From NCBI RefSeq assembly GCF_017833295.1, contig NZ_JAFIBW010000001.1, forward strand, positions 1,860,001-1,924,000: DNA of 64,000 bases. The letters are read 5' to 3'. Each line of letters opens with the position of its first letter. The first letter of the stretch is position 1. Made by a program: the position numbers and the translations under genes. The stretch is from Methylobacterium sp. PvR107 (GTDB lineage Bacteria > Pseudomonadota > Alphaproteobacteria > Rhizobiales > Beijerinckiaceae). The notes under the pieces were generated by a model. It had not been told where the DNA came from, searched no databases, and worked only from the letters and a program-made list of their open reading frames with translations. Shown piece by piece: positions 8,866 through 16,737 of the stretch.

Positions 8866-10266
8866 TCAGCCCTTCCGGCGCTCCAGCATCAGTCCCCCGC
8901 CACTGGCGGCGACGCAGGCCATGACGGTGGCGACGACAGCACCGTGGAAGGCATCGACCAGCGCGGATCCACGAGCGGCGAGGATGCCGCCGATGAGGCT
9001 CGTGGCCACGAGACCGCCCGCTCGGGCGACGGCGCTGTTGAACCCCGACGCGGATCCGCTGTGGCGCTCATCGACGGACCCGAGCACGGCAGTCGTGAGC
9101 GGTGCGACGGCACAGGCCATGCCGAGGGCCGCGACGACGAGGCCGGGCAGAACCGTCGACACGTACGCGGTGTGCTCGCCGATACGCAGGAGCAGGAGGA
9201 ACCCGGCCGCGACGACGAGGGGACCGGCTGTCAGGAGGGGCCTGGAGCCGATGCGACCGGCGAGACCACCGAGAACCGGCGAGCCGACCGCGATGACCAG
9301 CGGCAAGGGGAGGAGTGCCGCCCCTGCGGCCGTGCTCGAATATCCCGAAGCCTCGATCAGGATGTAGGGCAACAGGACGAGCATGGCTCCGAGCGCTCCG
9401 TAGAGGAGGAGCGTCAGCAGCGTGAGGCCGGCGAAGGATCGCGTGCTGAACAGGGCGAGCGGCATCATGGCTCGGTCGCCCTGGCGTCGCTCCCACAGGA
9501 CGAAGCCGACGAGGAGCGCCGCGCCGATGCCGAGAAGCGTCAGAGCCTGCCAGTCGAAACCCGGATGTCCGGATCCGACGATGAGGCCCCAGGTCATTGT
9601 TCCGAGTCCGAACGTCGCGAGGATCGCCCCGCCGATATCGAGGTGCCCGGCGTCGGCGGTGCGGTCGGCCGCGACGTAACGCCAGGCCAGGAAAGCGGCA
9701 CCGAAGGCCAATGGCAGGTTGACGAGGAACATCGCCCGCCAGCCGATCCCGTCGATCAGCCAGCCTCCGAAAACCGGGCCGATGGCGGCTGTCGCCGCAC
9801 CCGCGGCGGACCAAGTGCCCACCGCGCGACCTCGGGCCTCTCCGGTGAACGTGTCGCTGAGGATGGCCAGGCTATTCGGCAGGAGGAGCGCGGCTCCGAC
9901 GCCCTGTCCGAGCCGGGCGGCGACGAGGATCGCGAGGTTCGGTGCCAGGCCGCAGGCCAGCGAGGCGGCCGCGAACAGGAGGGCCCCGAGGATCAGGGTT
10001 CGGCGGCGCCCGATCCGGTCGCCGAGCGCCCCGCCCAGGAGGAGCAATGCGGTGAGCGGCAGGAGGTAGCCGTTGATCACCCATTGCAGGCCGGCCGCGC
10101 CGCCACCGAGATCCCGACCGAGGGCGGGCAGGCCGACATTCACCACCGACCCGTCGACGAAGGCGAGGCTCGACGCGAGGATGCAGGTCGCCAGGGTCAG
10201 TCGGGGGTGTCCAATGGGCTCACGCCTGCGCGACTTCAGGGACCCGTCGTGAGGGGAAGCGTCCAA
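8866..10266 (-). CDS. MFS drug transporter, DHA2 (14-helix) family
   Basis: A 466-residue multi-spanning membrane protein with the loop motif GDRIGRRR (motif A), an early FVDGSVVNVGLPALGRDL segment typical of the DHA2 drug:proton antiporters, and the motif C-like Gly-Pro region GPVFGGWLID. It should export hydrophobic compounds using the proton gradient. It starts with TTG at 10266, which has AGGAA six bases upstream; no in-frame ATG lies near. It sits between the MarR gene and the EmrB-type pump, on the same strand. Confidence 0.88.
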   Translation of the reverse strand: MDASPHDGSLKSRRREPIGHPRLTLATCILASSLAFVDGSVVNVGLPALGRDLGGGAAGLQWVINGYLLPLTALLLLGGALGDRIGRRRTLILGALLFAAASLACGLAPNLAILVAARLGQGVGAALLLPNSLAILSDTFTGEARGRAVGTWSAAGAATAAIGPVFGGWLIDGIGWRAMFLVNLPLAFGAAFLAWRYVAADRTADAGHLDIGGAILATFGLGTMTWGLIVGSGHPGFDWQALTLLGIGAALLVGFVLWERRQGDRAMMPLALFSTRSFAGLTLLTLLLYGALGAMLVLLPYILIEASGYSSTAAGAALLPLPLVIAVGSPVLGGLAGRIGSRPLLTAGPLVVAAGFLLLLRIGEHTAYVSTVLPGLVVAALGMACAVAPLTTAVLGSVDERHSGSASGFNSAVARAGGLVATSLIGGILAARGSALVDAFHGAVVATVMACVAASGGGLMLERRKG

Positions 10267-10333
10267 TGCGTGTTCCTACGTTCGAGGGTTCATGGCTGAA
10301 TCGGTTTCAGAGTCGGGTCGTCCTGAAGCGGTC

Positions 10334-11917
10334 TCAATGCGCGCCGGCCGCTCCCGCACCCGCTCCGGATTTGCGTGCCAGCAGGACCGCGACCGCAGCC
10401 ACGGACAGGATGACCCCGATCACCGCGAAGGTGTCGCTGAAGCCCATGACCAGGGCCTGCCGCTTCACGACGGCGCCAAGCTGGCCGACGGCCTTCGCCG
10501 TAGCGACAGCGCGATCCGCGATGCCGTGGGCCATGAAGTAGTCGGTCATCTGTTCGAGCCGGGCGCGGACCTCGTCCCGGGTCAGGGTGATCGACTGCCC
10601 GATAATGTTGGAATGAAACTGCTCGCGCTTGGTCAACACCGTCGACAGGGTCGCCGTACCGACGGCGCCGCCGAGGTTGCGCATCATGTTCGACAGCCCG
10701 GATGCGGCGCCAGCCTCGCTCGGGGCGATGGCGCCGGTGGTGATGGCGCTGATCGGCGTCAGGACGAGCGCCTGCCCGATGGCCCGCACGACGTTCGGGA
10801 TGAAGAACTGATCGCCCGCGTTGTCGTAGGAAAGCGTGACGTTCATGAAGCAGCTCGCCGCGAAGACGCTGATGCCGACGAACGCGATGTACCGCGCGTC
10901 CCAGCGCTTCATCATGAGCGGCACGAGCGGGATGAGCAGAAGCTGCGGCAGGCCCGTCCAGGCCAGGACGTTGCCGGTCTGCTCGGCGTTGTAGCGCTGC
11001 ACCTGTCCCAGGTACTGGGGCAGGATGTAGACGGTGCCGAACAGGGCGAAGCCGACGAGCGTGTTCGCCAGGACTCCGATGCCGAAGTTGCGCTGCTTCA
11101 GGAGGCGCAGGTTGATCAGCGGCTTCGCGACCGTCAGCTCGATGGCGACGAAGGCCGTCAGGAACAACGCGGCGACGATGGCCAGCCGCAGGATGAACGG
11201 CGAGGCGAACCAGTCGTCCTTGTTGCCCTCCTCCAGCACCGTCTGGAAGGCCGCCAGGCCGATGGCCATGGTGACGACGCCGGCCCAGTCGCCCTCCTTC
11301 AGGAGCGCGAGGCGCATCGGCGAGGGGTCGAGCGTGAGGGCGAGGGACACCACCATCACGGCGCTCGGGACGGCATTGACGTAGAAGATGGTCTGCCAGC
11401 CGTAGTTCTCGGTCAGGTAGCCGCCGATGGTCGGGCCGATGGCCGGGGCGAAGGTCACGGCCAGGGCGAAGATCGCGAGCCCGATGGGCTGCTGCGGCTT
11501 CGGCAGCTTGGTCAGGACCATGGTGAACGCCATGGGAATCAGGATGCCGCCCGCGAAGCCCTGCAGACCCCGCATCGCGATCATCGAACCCAGGTCGTGG
11601 GTGAAGGCGCAGGCGATGGAGAACAGCGGGAACAGGATGCTGTTCACCAGGATGTAGCGGCGAAACGAGAAGACCTTGCTGAGGTAGTCGGTCAGGGGGA
11701 TCACGATGATCTCGCCGATCAAGTACGAGGTCGAGATCCAGGCGCCGTTGTCCACGCCGGTGCCGATGCCGCCCTCGATGTCGAGGAGCGAGGCGTTGGT
11801 GATCTGGATGTTCAGGATCGCCATGAAGGCGCCGATCATGCTGGCCGTGACCGCGATCCACTCGCGGGTGCTCGCACGGGCCGGCTGGGGTGCGGCGGAT
11901 TGCTGGACGTTCGGCAT
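10334..11917 (-). CDS. emrB: EmrB-type MFS multidrug export protein (DHA2)
   Basis: The 527-residue protein has 14 predicted membrane helices and begins its first helix with MIGAFMAILNIQITNASL, the hallmark of EmrB/QacA pumps. The segment GPTIGGYLTENYGWQTIFYVN is the DHA2 motif C region. It exports drugs together with an EmrA periplasmic adaptor, which is encoded directly upstream. The ATG at 11917 is chosen because it has AGGAGGG seven bases upstream; a longer reading would overlap the adaptor gene. Confidence 0.93.
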   Translation of the reverse strand: MPNVQQSAAPQPARASTREWIAVTASMIGAFMAILNIQITNASLLDIEGGIGTGVDNGAWISTSYLIGEIIVIPLTDYLSKVFSFRRYILVNSILFPLFSIACAFTHDLGSMIAMRGLQGFAGGILIPMAFTMVLTKLPKPQQPIGLAIFALAVTFAPAIGPTIGGYLTENYGWQTIFYVNAVPSAVMVVSLALTLDPSPMRLALLKEGDWAGVVTMAIGLAAFQTVLEEGNKDDWFASPFILRLAIVAALFLTAFVAIELTVAKPLINLRLLKQRNFGIGVLANTLVGFALFGTVYILPQYLGQVQRYNAEQTGNVLAWTGLPQLLLIPLVPLMMKRWDARYIAFVGISVFAASCFMNVTLSYDNAGDQFFIPNVVRAIGQALVLTPISAITTGAIAPSEAGAASGLSNMMRNLGGAVGTATLSTVLTKREQFHSNIIGQSITLTRDEVRARLEQMTDYFMAHGIADRAVATAKAVGQLGAVVKRQALVMGFSDTFAVIGVILSVAAVAVLLARKSGAGAGAAGAH

Positions 11918-11943
11918 GGGACAACCCTCCTCGGGGCGATGCG

Positions 11944-13125
11944 TCACTCGGCCTGCGCGACGGCCGGGCGGCCCTGAGCCTGCGCCTTGGTGTCGATCAC
12001 CGGCTCGACCGACATGCCGGGCCGCAGGTCGCCCGTGCGGAGGCTGGCCGGGTCCAGCGTGATCCTCACCGGTATGCGCTGCACCACCTTGGTGAAGTTG
12101 CCGGTGGCGTTGTCCGGGGGCAGGAGGGCGAAGGTCTGGCCGCTGGCCGGCGCCAGGCTGTCGACGTGGCCGGTGAAGGTGCGACCCGGGAACATGTCGA
12201 CCTCGACCGTGACCCGTTGGCCGGGGCGGACATCGGTGAGCTGCGTCTCCTTGTAGTTCGCCACGACGTAGACGGCCGCGGTCGGGACCACCGACATGAG
12301 TTGAGTGCCGGCATTGACGTACTGGCCGACGCGAAGCGTGCGGTTGCCGACGACGCCGTCCACCGAGGCGCGGACCTCCGTGTAGGACAGGTTGAGCTCC
12401 GCCTGGTGCTCCAGGGCCCGGGCACGCGCCAGGGCGGCCTCGGCCTGGGCGAGCTCGGCCTTGAGCTGGCCGACCTGCTTGGTCGCGGAAGCGAGCGCCG
12501 CGACATCGCGCTGAACCGTCGCCCGGGAGGCGGCGATGCGGGAGGCCGCCTGCTGGGCGTTCTGAACGGAGCCGTAGCCGGTGGAGGCGAGGTCGGCGTA
12601 GCGCTTGTTTTCCTGCTCGGCGAAGACCTGCGTGGCCTGGCTGACGGTTACGGTCGCCTTGGCGGCTTCGATGACCGCCTGCTGCGTCTCGATGGCGGCC
12701 TTCTTGCTCTCGATGGTCGCCAGTGCCGCCAGGACGTCGGCCTTCGCCTGATCCACGGAGACCCGGTAGTCGCGGTCGTCGATCCGGGTCAGGACCTGGC
12801 CGGCCCTCACGGCTTCGTTGTCGCCGACGAGCACCGCGCCGAGGTAGCCCGAGACCTTAGGGGCGACGGTGACGCTATCGGCCTGGACGTAGGCGTCGTC
12901 GGTCGAGACGTTGAAGCGGCCGACCGTCCAGTAGTCCCAGCCGTAGTATGAACCGCCGGCGATTGCGGCGAGGCTCGCGCCGACCATGAGCATCCGGCGG
13001 AAACCGCCCCGGGCCTTCCCGGGAGCGTGCAGCTGGTTGGCCTGGGCGACCAGCTTCGGATAGGCGAGCGCCTCGTCCGGCGAGACTTGGCGTTCGACGG
13101 TGAATGCGTCCGGATGCTTCGACAT
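11944..13125 (-). CDS. emrA: EmrA/HlyD-type membrane fusion protein
   Basis: A 393-residue periplasmic adaptor with an N-terminal cytoplasmic segment, one membrane helix at about 45-65, the biotinyl-lipoyl halves (VSTDDAYVQADSVTVAPKVSGY near the start and GVVGNRTLRVGQYV later) and a long coiled coil of about 100 residues between them. It should connect EmrB to an outer-membrane channel, which is not encoded here. An AGGAG ribosome site precedes the ATG. Its stop is 26 bases before the emrB start. Expression is probably controlled by the divergent TetR protein. Confidence 0.92.
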   Translation of the reverse strand: MSKHPDAFTVERQVSPDEALAYPKLVAQANQLHAPGKARGGFRRMLMVGASLAAIAGGSYYGWDYWTVGRFNVSTDDAYVQADSVTVAPKVSGYLGAVLVGDNEAVRAGQVLTRIDDRDYRVSVDQAKADVLAALATIESKKAAIETQQAVIEAAKATVTVSQATQVFAEQENKRYADLASTGYGSVQNAQQAASRIAASRATVQRDVAALASATKQVGQLKAELAQAEAALARARALEHQAELNLSYTEVRASVDGVVGNRTLRVGQYVNAGTQLMSVVPTAAVYVVANYKETQLTDVRPGQRVTVEVDMFPGRTFTGHVDSLAPASGQTFALLPPDNATGNFTKVVQRIPVRITLDPASLRTGDLRPGMSVEPVIDTKAQAQGRPAVAQAE

Positions 13126-13173
13126 GACCGCTGCTCCTGGTGAGGCGGATGCCGGCCTCAGGATCGGCCCGGC

Positions 13174-13201
13174 ATTTTGGAAACTTGCTAGTTTCCAAAA
13201 T
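13174..13201. promoter_or_regulatory. TetR operator between emrA and tetR
   Basis: A perfect dyad with 12-base arms ATTTTGGAAACT and AGTTTCCAAAAT separated by TGCT. It lies in the intergenic region between the divergent emrA and tetR genes and covers the -35 box of the tetR promoter, so the TetR protein should repress both its own gene and the pump. Confidence 0.85.
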
Positions 13202-13213
13202 GGTTCCTATAAT
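13185..13213 (+). promoter_or_regulatory. Sigma-70 promoter of the tetR gene
   Basis: A TTGCTA -35 element (13185-13190), a 17-base spacer and a perfect TATAAT -10 element (13208-13213) stand 35 bases upstream of the tetR ATG. The -35 element lies inside the palindromic operator. Confidence 0.75.
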
Positions 13214-13247
13214 CTGCGGAGTCAATCGAACCGCCGAGATTTATTTG

Positions 13248-13901
13248 ATGGATCCTCAGGCCCCGTCCGCCCGCCGCTCCCGCGGCCGTCCGCCGACCCG
13301 GACGGACGACGAGACCTGCCGCCTCATCGCCGAGGCGGCGCGGCAGGCCTTCATGGCGAACGGTTTTGCCGGCACCAGCATGGACGACGTCGCCCAAACG
13401 GCCGGCGTGTCGAAGAAGACGCTCTACCGTCTCGTGCCGAACAAGGCCGGCCTCTTCGAGAGTTCGGTGACGGACCGCATCTCGCGGTTCATGCTGGCGG
13501 TCGATCCTGCTGCACTGGACGCGCTGCCTGTCGCCACGGCGTTGGGTCGGATCATGGAGGAGTACGGCCTTCTCACCCTGTCGCCGGACACGGTGGCGAT
13601 CCAGAAGCTGGTCATCGCCGAGAGCGACCGTTTCCCGGACCTGGCGACCACCTTCTTCACGGATGCGGTCGTGGCGACGCAGCGGGTTCTGGCCGCCTAT
13701 CTCGGCCAGCAATGCGAGCGAGGAATCCTCAGTATCGAAGATCCCGACATGGCGGCGGGCATGCTTCGGGGGATGATGGCGATGGAGCCGCAGAGGGCGG
13801 CAATGATGAAACAGCGTGCACTGCCGTCCCATGAGGAGATCACGGCGCGGGCTCGCCACTGTGTCCAAGTGTTCCTGTACGGCGCCGTGGCGAAAGCCTG
13901 A
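13248..13901 (+). CDS. TetR family transcriptional repressor of the emrAB pump
   Basis: A 217-residue regulator. The N-terminal helix-turn-helix reads FAGTSMDDVAQTAGVSKKTLYR with the typical F-A-K/LF extension (NKAGLFES). The C-terminal ligand domain resembles the AcrR/TetR_C group. The ATG at 13248 (MDPQAPSARR) is chosen because the longer frame would run through the operator and promoter. The gene is divergent from emrAB and is the obvious local regulator of it. The inducing compound is unknown. Confidence 0.9.
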   Translation: MDPQAPSARRSRGRPPTRTDDETCRLIAEAARQAFMANGFAGTSMDDVAQTAGVSKKTLYRLVPNKAGLFESSVTDRISRFMLAVDPAALDALPVATALGRIMEEYGLLTLSPDTVAIQKLVIAESDRFPDLATTFFTDAVVATQRVLAAYLGQQCERGILSIEDPDMAAGMLRGMMAMEPQRAAMMKQRALPSHEEITARARHCVQVFLYGAVAKA

Positions 13902-14041
13902 CCGGCCACGATCCGACCGGCCGCACAGATCGCTGCCGGTCCGCCGCGGCATCACCGGCCATAATCGTCGCATTCGTGCCCATGGCCGTTCGCCGATGAT
14001 TTGGCATCGCCGGCAAAGCTGGAAGAACCGCTTGACCACAA

Positions 14042-14055
14042 GGTGCATATACACC
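14042..14055. promoter_or_regulatory. Putative MarR operator, site 3
   Basis: GGTGCATATACACC, identical over 14 bases to the site in front of the MarR gene, lies 111 bases upstream of site 4 in the leader region of the methyltransferase gene. Two spaced copies suggest cooperative binding or looping. Confidence 0.6.
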
Positions 14056-14152
14056 AGTTTGCCGTGATCCAGGAGCTGGTAGACGGGTAAGGCCCTCGCC
14101 GATGGCGCCGCAGCGATCCGAAGCTGCGACGTCTGAACTGTCCACCTTGTAT

Positions 14153-14166
14153 GGTGCATATGCACC
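14153..14166. promoter_or_regulatory. Putative MarR operator, site 4 (perfect palindrome)
   Basis: GGTGCATATGCACC is a perfect 14-base palindrome, 31 bases upstream of the methyltransferase ATG. It is the best copy of the motif shared with sites at 8237, 8749 and 14042. Confidence 0.7.
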
Positions 14167-14197
14167 TCTGCTGGATCGATGGTCAAGGGAGAAGGTC

Positions 14198-15052
14198 ATG
14201 GATGCGCTCATCGAGGCGGTCAGGGAGCACTACAGCCCCTCCAACCTGACAGCGCGCATCATAGGGTTGCTGGCGGACCTAGCCCCCGGCGCGCAGCGTC
14301 TCACGGTCGACCAGCTTGCGCCGCTCGACCAGTTCCACACGCGCGGCCTCGCAGCCACGTCCGAACTGGCTGGCCTTGCAGGCATCGATGGGCAGACCGA
14401 GGTTCTGGATCTGGGATCCGGCCTCGGCGGTCCCGCCCGCTACCTGGCGGCGACGTATGGGTGCCAGGTCGTCGGTGTCGACCTCAGTCCGGAGTTCGTC
14501 GAGGCCGCCGCCTACTTGGCACAACGATGCGGCTTGACTGATCGCGTCACGTTCAAGCTCGGAAGTGCCCTCGACCTTCCGGTCCCGGATCAGGCTTTCG
14601 ACGTCGTGTTCCTCCAGCACGTCGCGATGAACATATCGGATCGCGACCGGCTATACGGGGAGGCGCGACGCGTGCTCCGGCCGGGCGGCCGCCTTGCCAT
14701 CTATGACGTGGTGATGCGCGAAGGCGAACTGCATTACCCCGTACCTTGGGCATTGGATGACGCGACGAGCTTCGTGTTGCGTGCCGATGCCACGCAGGAA
14801 GCCCTGAAGCGGAGCGGCTTCGAGGCTCTCCATTGGCACGACGACACGGACAATGCCCTGTCATGGTTCTCTGCGGCGGCGGCGCAGCCCGCGCAGGGTC
14901 CTTCTCTGGCGACGATCCTCGGATCCGAGTTCCCAGGAAGGGCCGCGAACCTCGCTCGAAATATCCGCGAGGGTCGGGCGGGCATTCTCTCGGCCATCCT
15001 CAAGCTTGACCCAAGCTTTGATGCTTCCCGAGCCAATGCACGTCACGAATGA
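14198..15052 (+). CDS. SAM-dependent methyltransferase (UbiE/COQ5-like class I)
   Basis: The 284-residue protein carries the class I methyltransferase motifs: motif I VLDLGSGLGGPARYLA, the acidic end of strand 2 in VVGVDLSPEFVEAA, the post-motif FDVVFLQHVAMNI and motif III RVLRPGGRLAIYDVV. This arrangement is seen in ubiquinone, tocopherol and glycine/sarcosine methyltransferases; the substrate here is unknown. A longer frame begins at 14102, but the ATG at 14198 has GGGAGAAGG just upstream, and the palindromic operators lie in front of it, so this start is preferred. It probably belongs to the MarR regulon. Confidence 0.88.
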   Translation: MDALIEAVREHYSPSNLTARIIGLLADLAPGAQRLTVDQLAPLDQFHTRGLAATSELAGLAGIDGQTEVLDLGSGLGGPARYLAATYGCQVVGVDLSPEFVEAAAYLAQRCGLTDRVTFKLGSALDLPVPDQAFDVVFLQHVAMNISDRDRLYGEARRVLRPGGRLAIYDVVMREGELHYPVPWALDDATSFVLRADATQEALKRSGFEALHWHDDTDNALSWFSAAAAQPAQGPSLATILGSEFPGRAANLARNIREGRAGILSAILKLDPSFDASRANARHE

Positions 15053-15172
15053 TCCCATGACATCCGACGCCGTTGGCGGCGGATATTCGATGCGCCGCTT
15101 GATCGGATAAAATAACCGACCGCTTCGCGTGGCCTCGCCTCGATGTGTGCGGATTGGCTTCACGAGATCGAC

Positions 15173-15376
15173 ATGTCTCGGCTCGACCAACACCCTCCCG
15201 ACGTTCGAATTTACGGGAGCGAACCGCCTCGCGCGCCAGCCTCTTTGGACCCGGAATGGTTGCGCGCCCTTTGCCTGGAGGCGGGCGCCGACGACGTCGG
15301 CTTCGTCTCCGTCGACCGACCTGAGCTCGCGGGTGAGAAGCCTCACTTCCTCGAAGCCCTACCGAAGACCTGGACC
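15173..15376 (+). pseudogene. N-terminal remnant of a reductive dehalogenase/epoxyqueuosine-reductase-like 4Fe-4S protein
   Basis: The first 68 codons (MSRLDQHPPDV to FLEALPKTW) read as the start of a cytosolic iron-sulfur protein related to QueG-like reductases, including the motif LCLEAGADDVGFVSVDRPEL. After residue 68 the reading turns into unrelated sequence and stops at 15406. None of the iron-sulfur ligands of the C-terminal part is present. This looks like a gene cut by a deletion. Family identity is from memory of the motif. Confidence 0.5.
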
Positions 15377-15444
15377 CTCCCAACGTGCATTCCGCGACCG
15401 AGCTGACCGGCGGGTCTGCGAAGCGGCTGAGTGTCTGTCTCTAG

Positions 15445-15615
15445 GTCCGCGACGTCTTCGACACGATCTATGTCGCCTCGGCACCGAATCGCGCCGACAC
15501 GATCAGCGGCGCGAGCGGTCTCCAGAACAACGCGGCGACGCTGATGACCACCACGGGATCAGTCTTCGCGGGTGCGCTGCGGAACATCGTGGGCGGCATG
15601 CGGCTGGCATTTTGA
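15445..15615 (+). pseudogene. C-terminal remnant of a TonB-dependent receptor
   Basis: Directly after a TAG codon, 56 codons read VRDVFDTIYVASAPN through RNIVGGMRLAF and a TGA stop. A final aromatic Phe preceded by alternating hydrophobic residues is the outer-membrane beta-strand end, and the VRDVFDT-YVAS pattern is typical for siderophore receptor C-termini. Nothing of the rest of the receptor is present. Together with the remnant just upstream it marks a deletion scar. Confidence 0.5.
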
Positions 15616-15756
15616 TAACCGCTCTTGGGCCTGCGCGTGGTGCGAGGTCCGGGCTTGCACTAAAGTCCGCGCTCGATCGCCAGAGCGGCTCCCATGGCCG
15701 CGCGTCCGAGCCCGTGCGGCGCGGGCCGATGCTGGTGGGGCTGGCGCGGTGTGCGG

Positions 15757-16737
15757 ATGAGGCGGCGGAGCGTTATCGCTGGATTGCCCTTGGCGCTGGC
15801 CGCGTGGCCCCGCGGCGCGCGCGCGCAGGCGCAACAGGCGCACGTGACGGCGCTCTGGCCATTCGCGGCCGACGATGCCGAAGGCCGCGCCCTATCGGCG
15901 GCCTTTCACGCGGCCCTCCGTGATCACGGTCAAGGCGCCCTGCGGGTCGAGGATCAGTGGGGCGGAGCCGACCGCGAACGCACGCGCATGCTCGCAGCCG
16001 ATCTGGTCGCGAAAGAACCGCACGTCATCTTCACGTATCTGAGCGCCCAGCTCACGGCCGTGTCCGCACTGACCAGCAAGATCCCGATCGTGTTCGTCGG
16101 GGCGTCCGATCCCGTCGGCTTCGGCTACGTTGCGAGCCTGCAGCGCCCGGGCGGGAACATCACGGGCTTCACCCTGTACGAGTCGTCGCTCGGCGGCAAA
16201 TGGCTGGCCGCCCTCAAGGAGGCGGTTCCGACTCTCCGGCGGGTCACGCTCCTGGCAAACCCGAGCAGCGAGATACGAGGCAGCAACTTCTACGCGGATC
16301 CCTTCAGGAGCGCGGCCGCCGCCCTTGGAATCGAACCCGCCGTCGCGATGGTCCAGAGCACCGTCGACATCGAGCCCGTCATCGCGGAACTCGCACGGCA
16401 GGGCGATGCGGGGCTCATCGTGGCGCCCGGCACCTTCAGCGAAGCCAACGGCGACCGCATCGTGGCGCTGGCGGCCGGTCACCGGATCCCGACCGTGTTC
16501 GCCATCCGGCGTTTCGCCAACCGCGGCGGGCTGATGTCGTACGGTCCCGACACCGTTGAGGCCGTCCGCCGCGCGGCCGCCTATGTCGATCGTATCCTGC
16601 ACGGCGACACGCCCGCCACCCTGCCGGTTCAGGCCCCCACGAAGTTCGATCTCGTGGTGAACCTGAAGACCGCGCGCAGCCTGGGGCTGGATGTCTCGTC
16701 GGCGCTTCTCGCCCAGGCTGACGAGATCGTCGAATGA
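15757..16737 (+). CDS. ABC-type substrate-binding protein (ABC_sub_bind family), first copy
   Basis: A 326-residue exported protein of the PF04392-type binding proteins. It starts with MRRRSVIAGLPLALAA, a Tat-like or Sec signal, with cleavage near ARA-QAQ. The family pattern is seen in PIVFVGASDPVGFGYVASL, RPGGNITGFT and KFDLVVNLKTARSLGL at the C-terminus. Such proteins bind small ligands in the periplasm. No ABC permease or ATPase is adjacent; instead the stop overlaps the start of a histidine kinase gene (ATGA), so it probably delivers a ligand signal to the kinase. The start at 15757 is chosen for the signal peptide; a longer frame exists. Confidence 0.85.
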   Translation: MRRRSVIAGLPLALAAWPRGARAQAQQAHVTALWPFAADDAEGRALSAAFHAALRDHGQGALRVEDQWGGADRERTRMLAADLVAKEPHVIFTYLSAQLTAVSALTSKIPIVFVGASDPVGFGYVASLQRPGGNITGFTLYESSLGGKWLAALKEAVPTLRRVTLLANPSSEIRGSNFYADPFRSAAAALGIEPAVAMVQSTVDIEPVIAELARQGDAGLIVAPGTFSEANGDRIVALAAGHRIPTVFAIRRFANRGGLMSYGPDTVEAVRRAAAYVDRILHGDTPATLPVQAPTKFDLVVNLKTARSLGLDVSSALLAQADEIVE

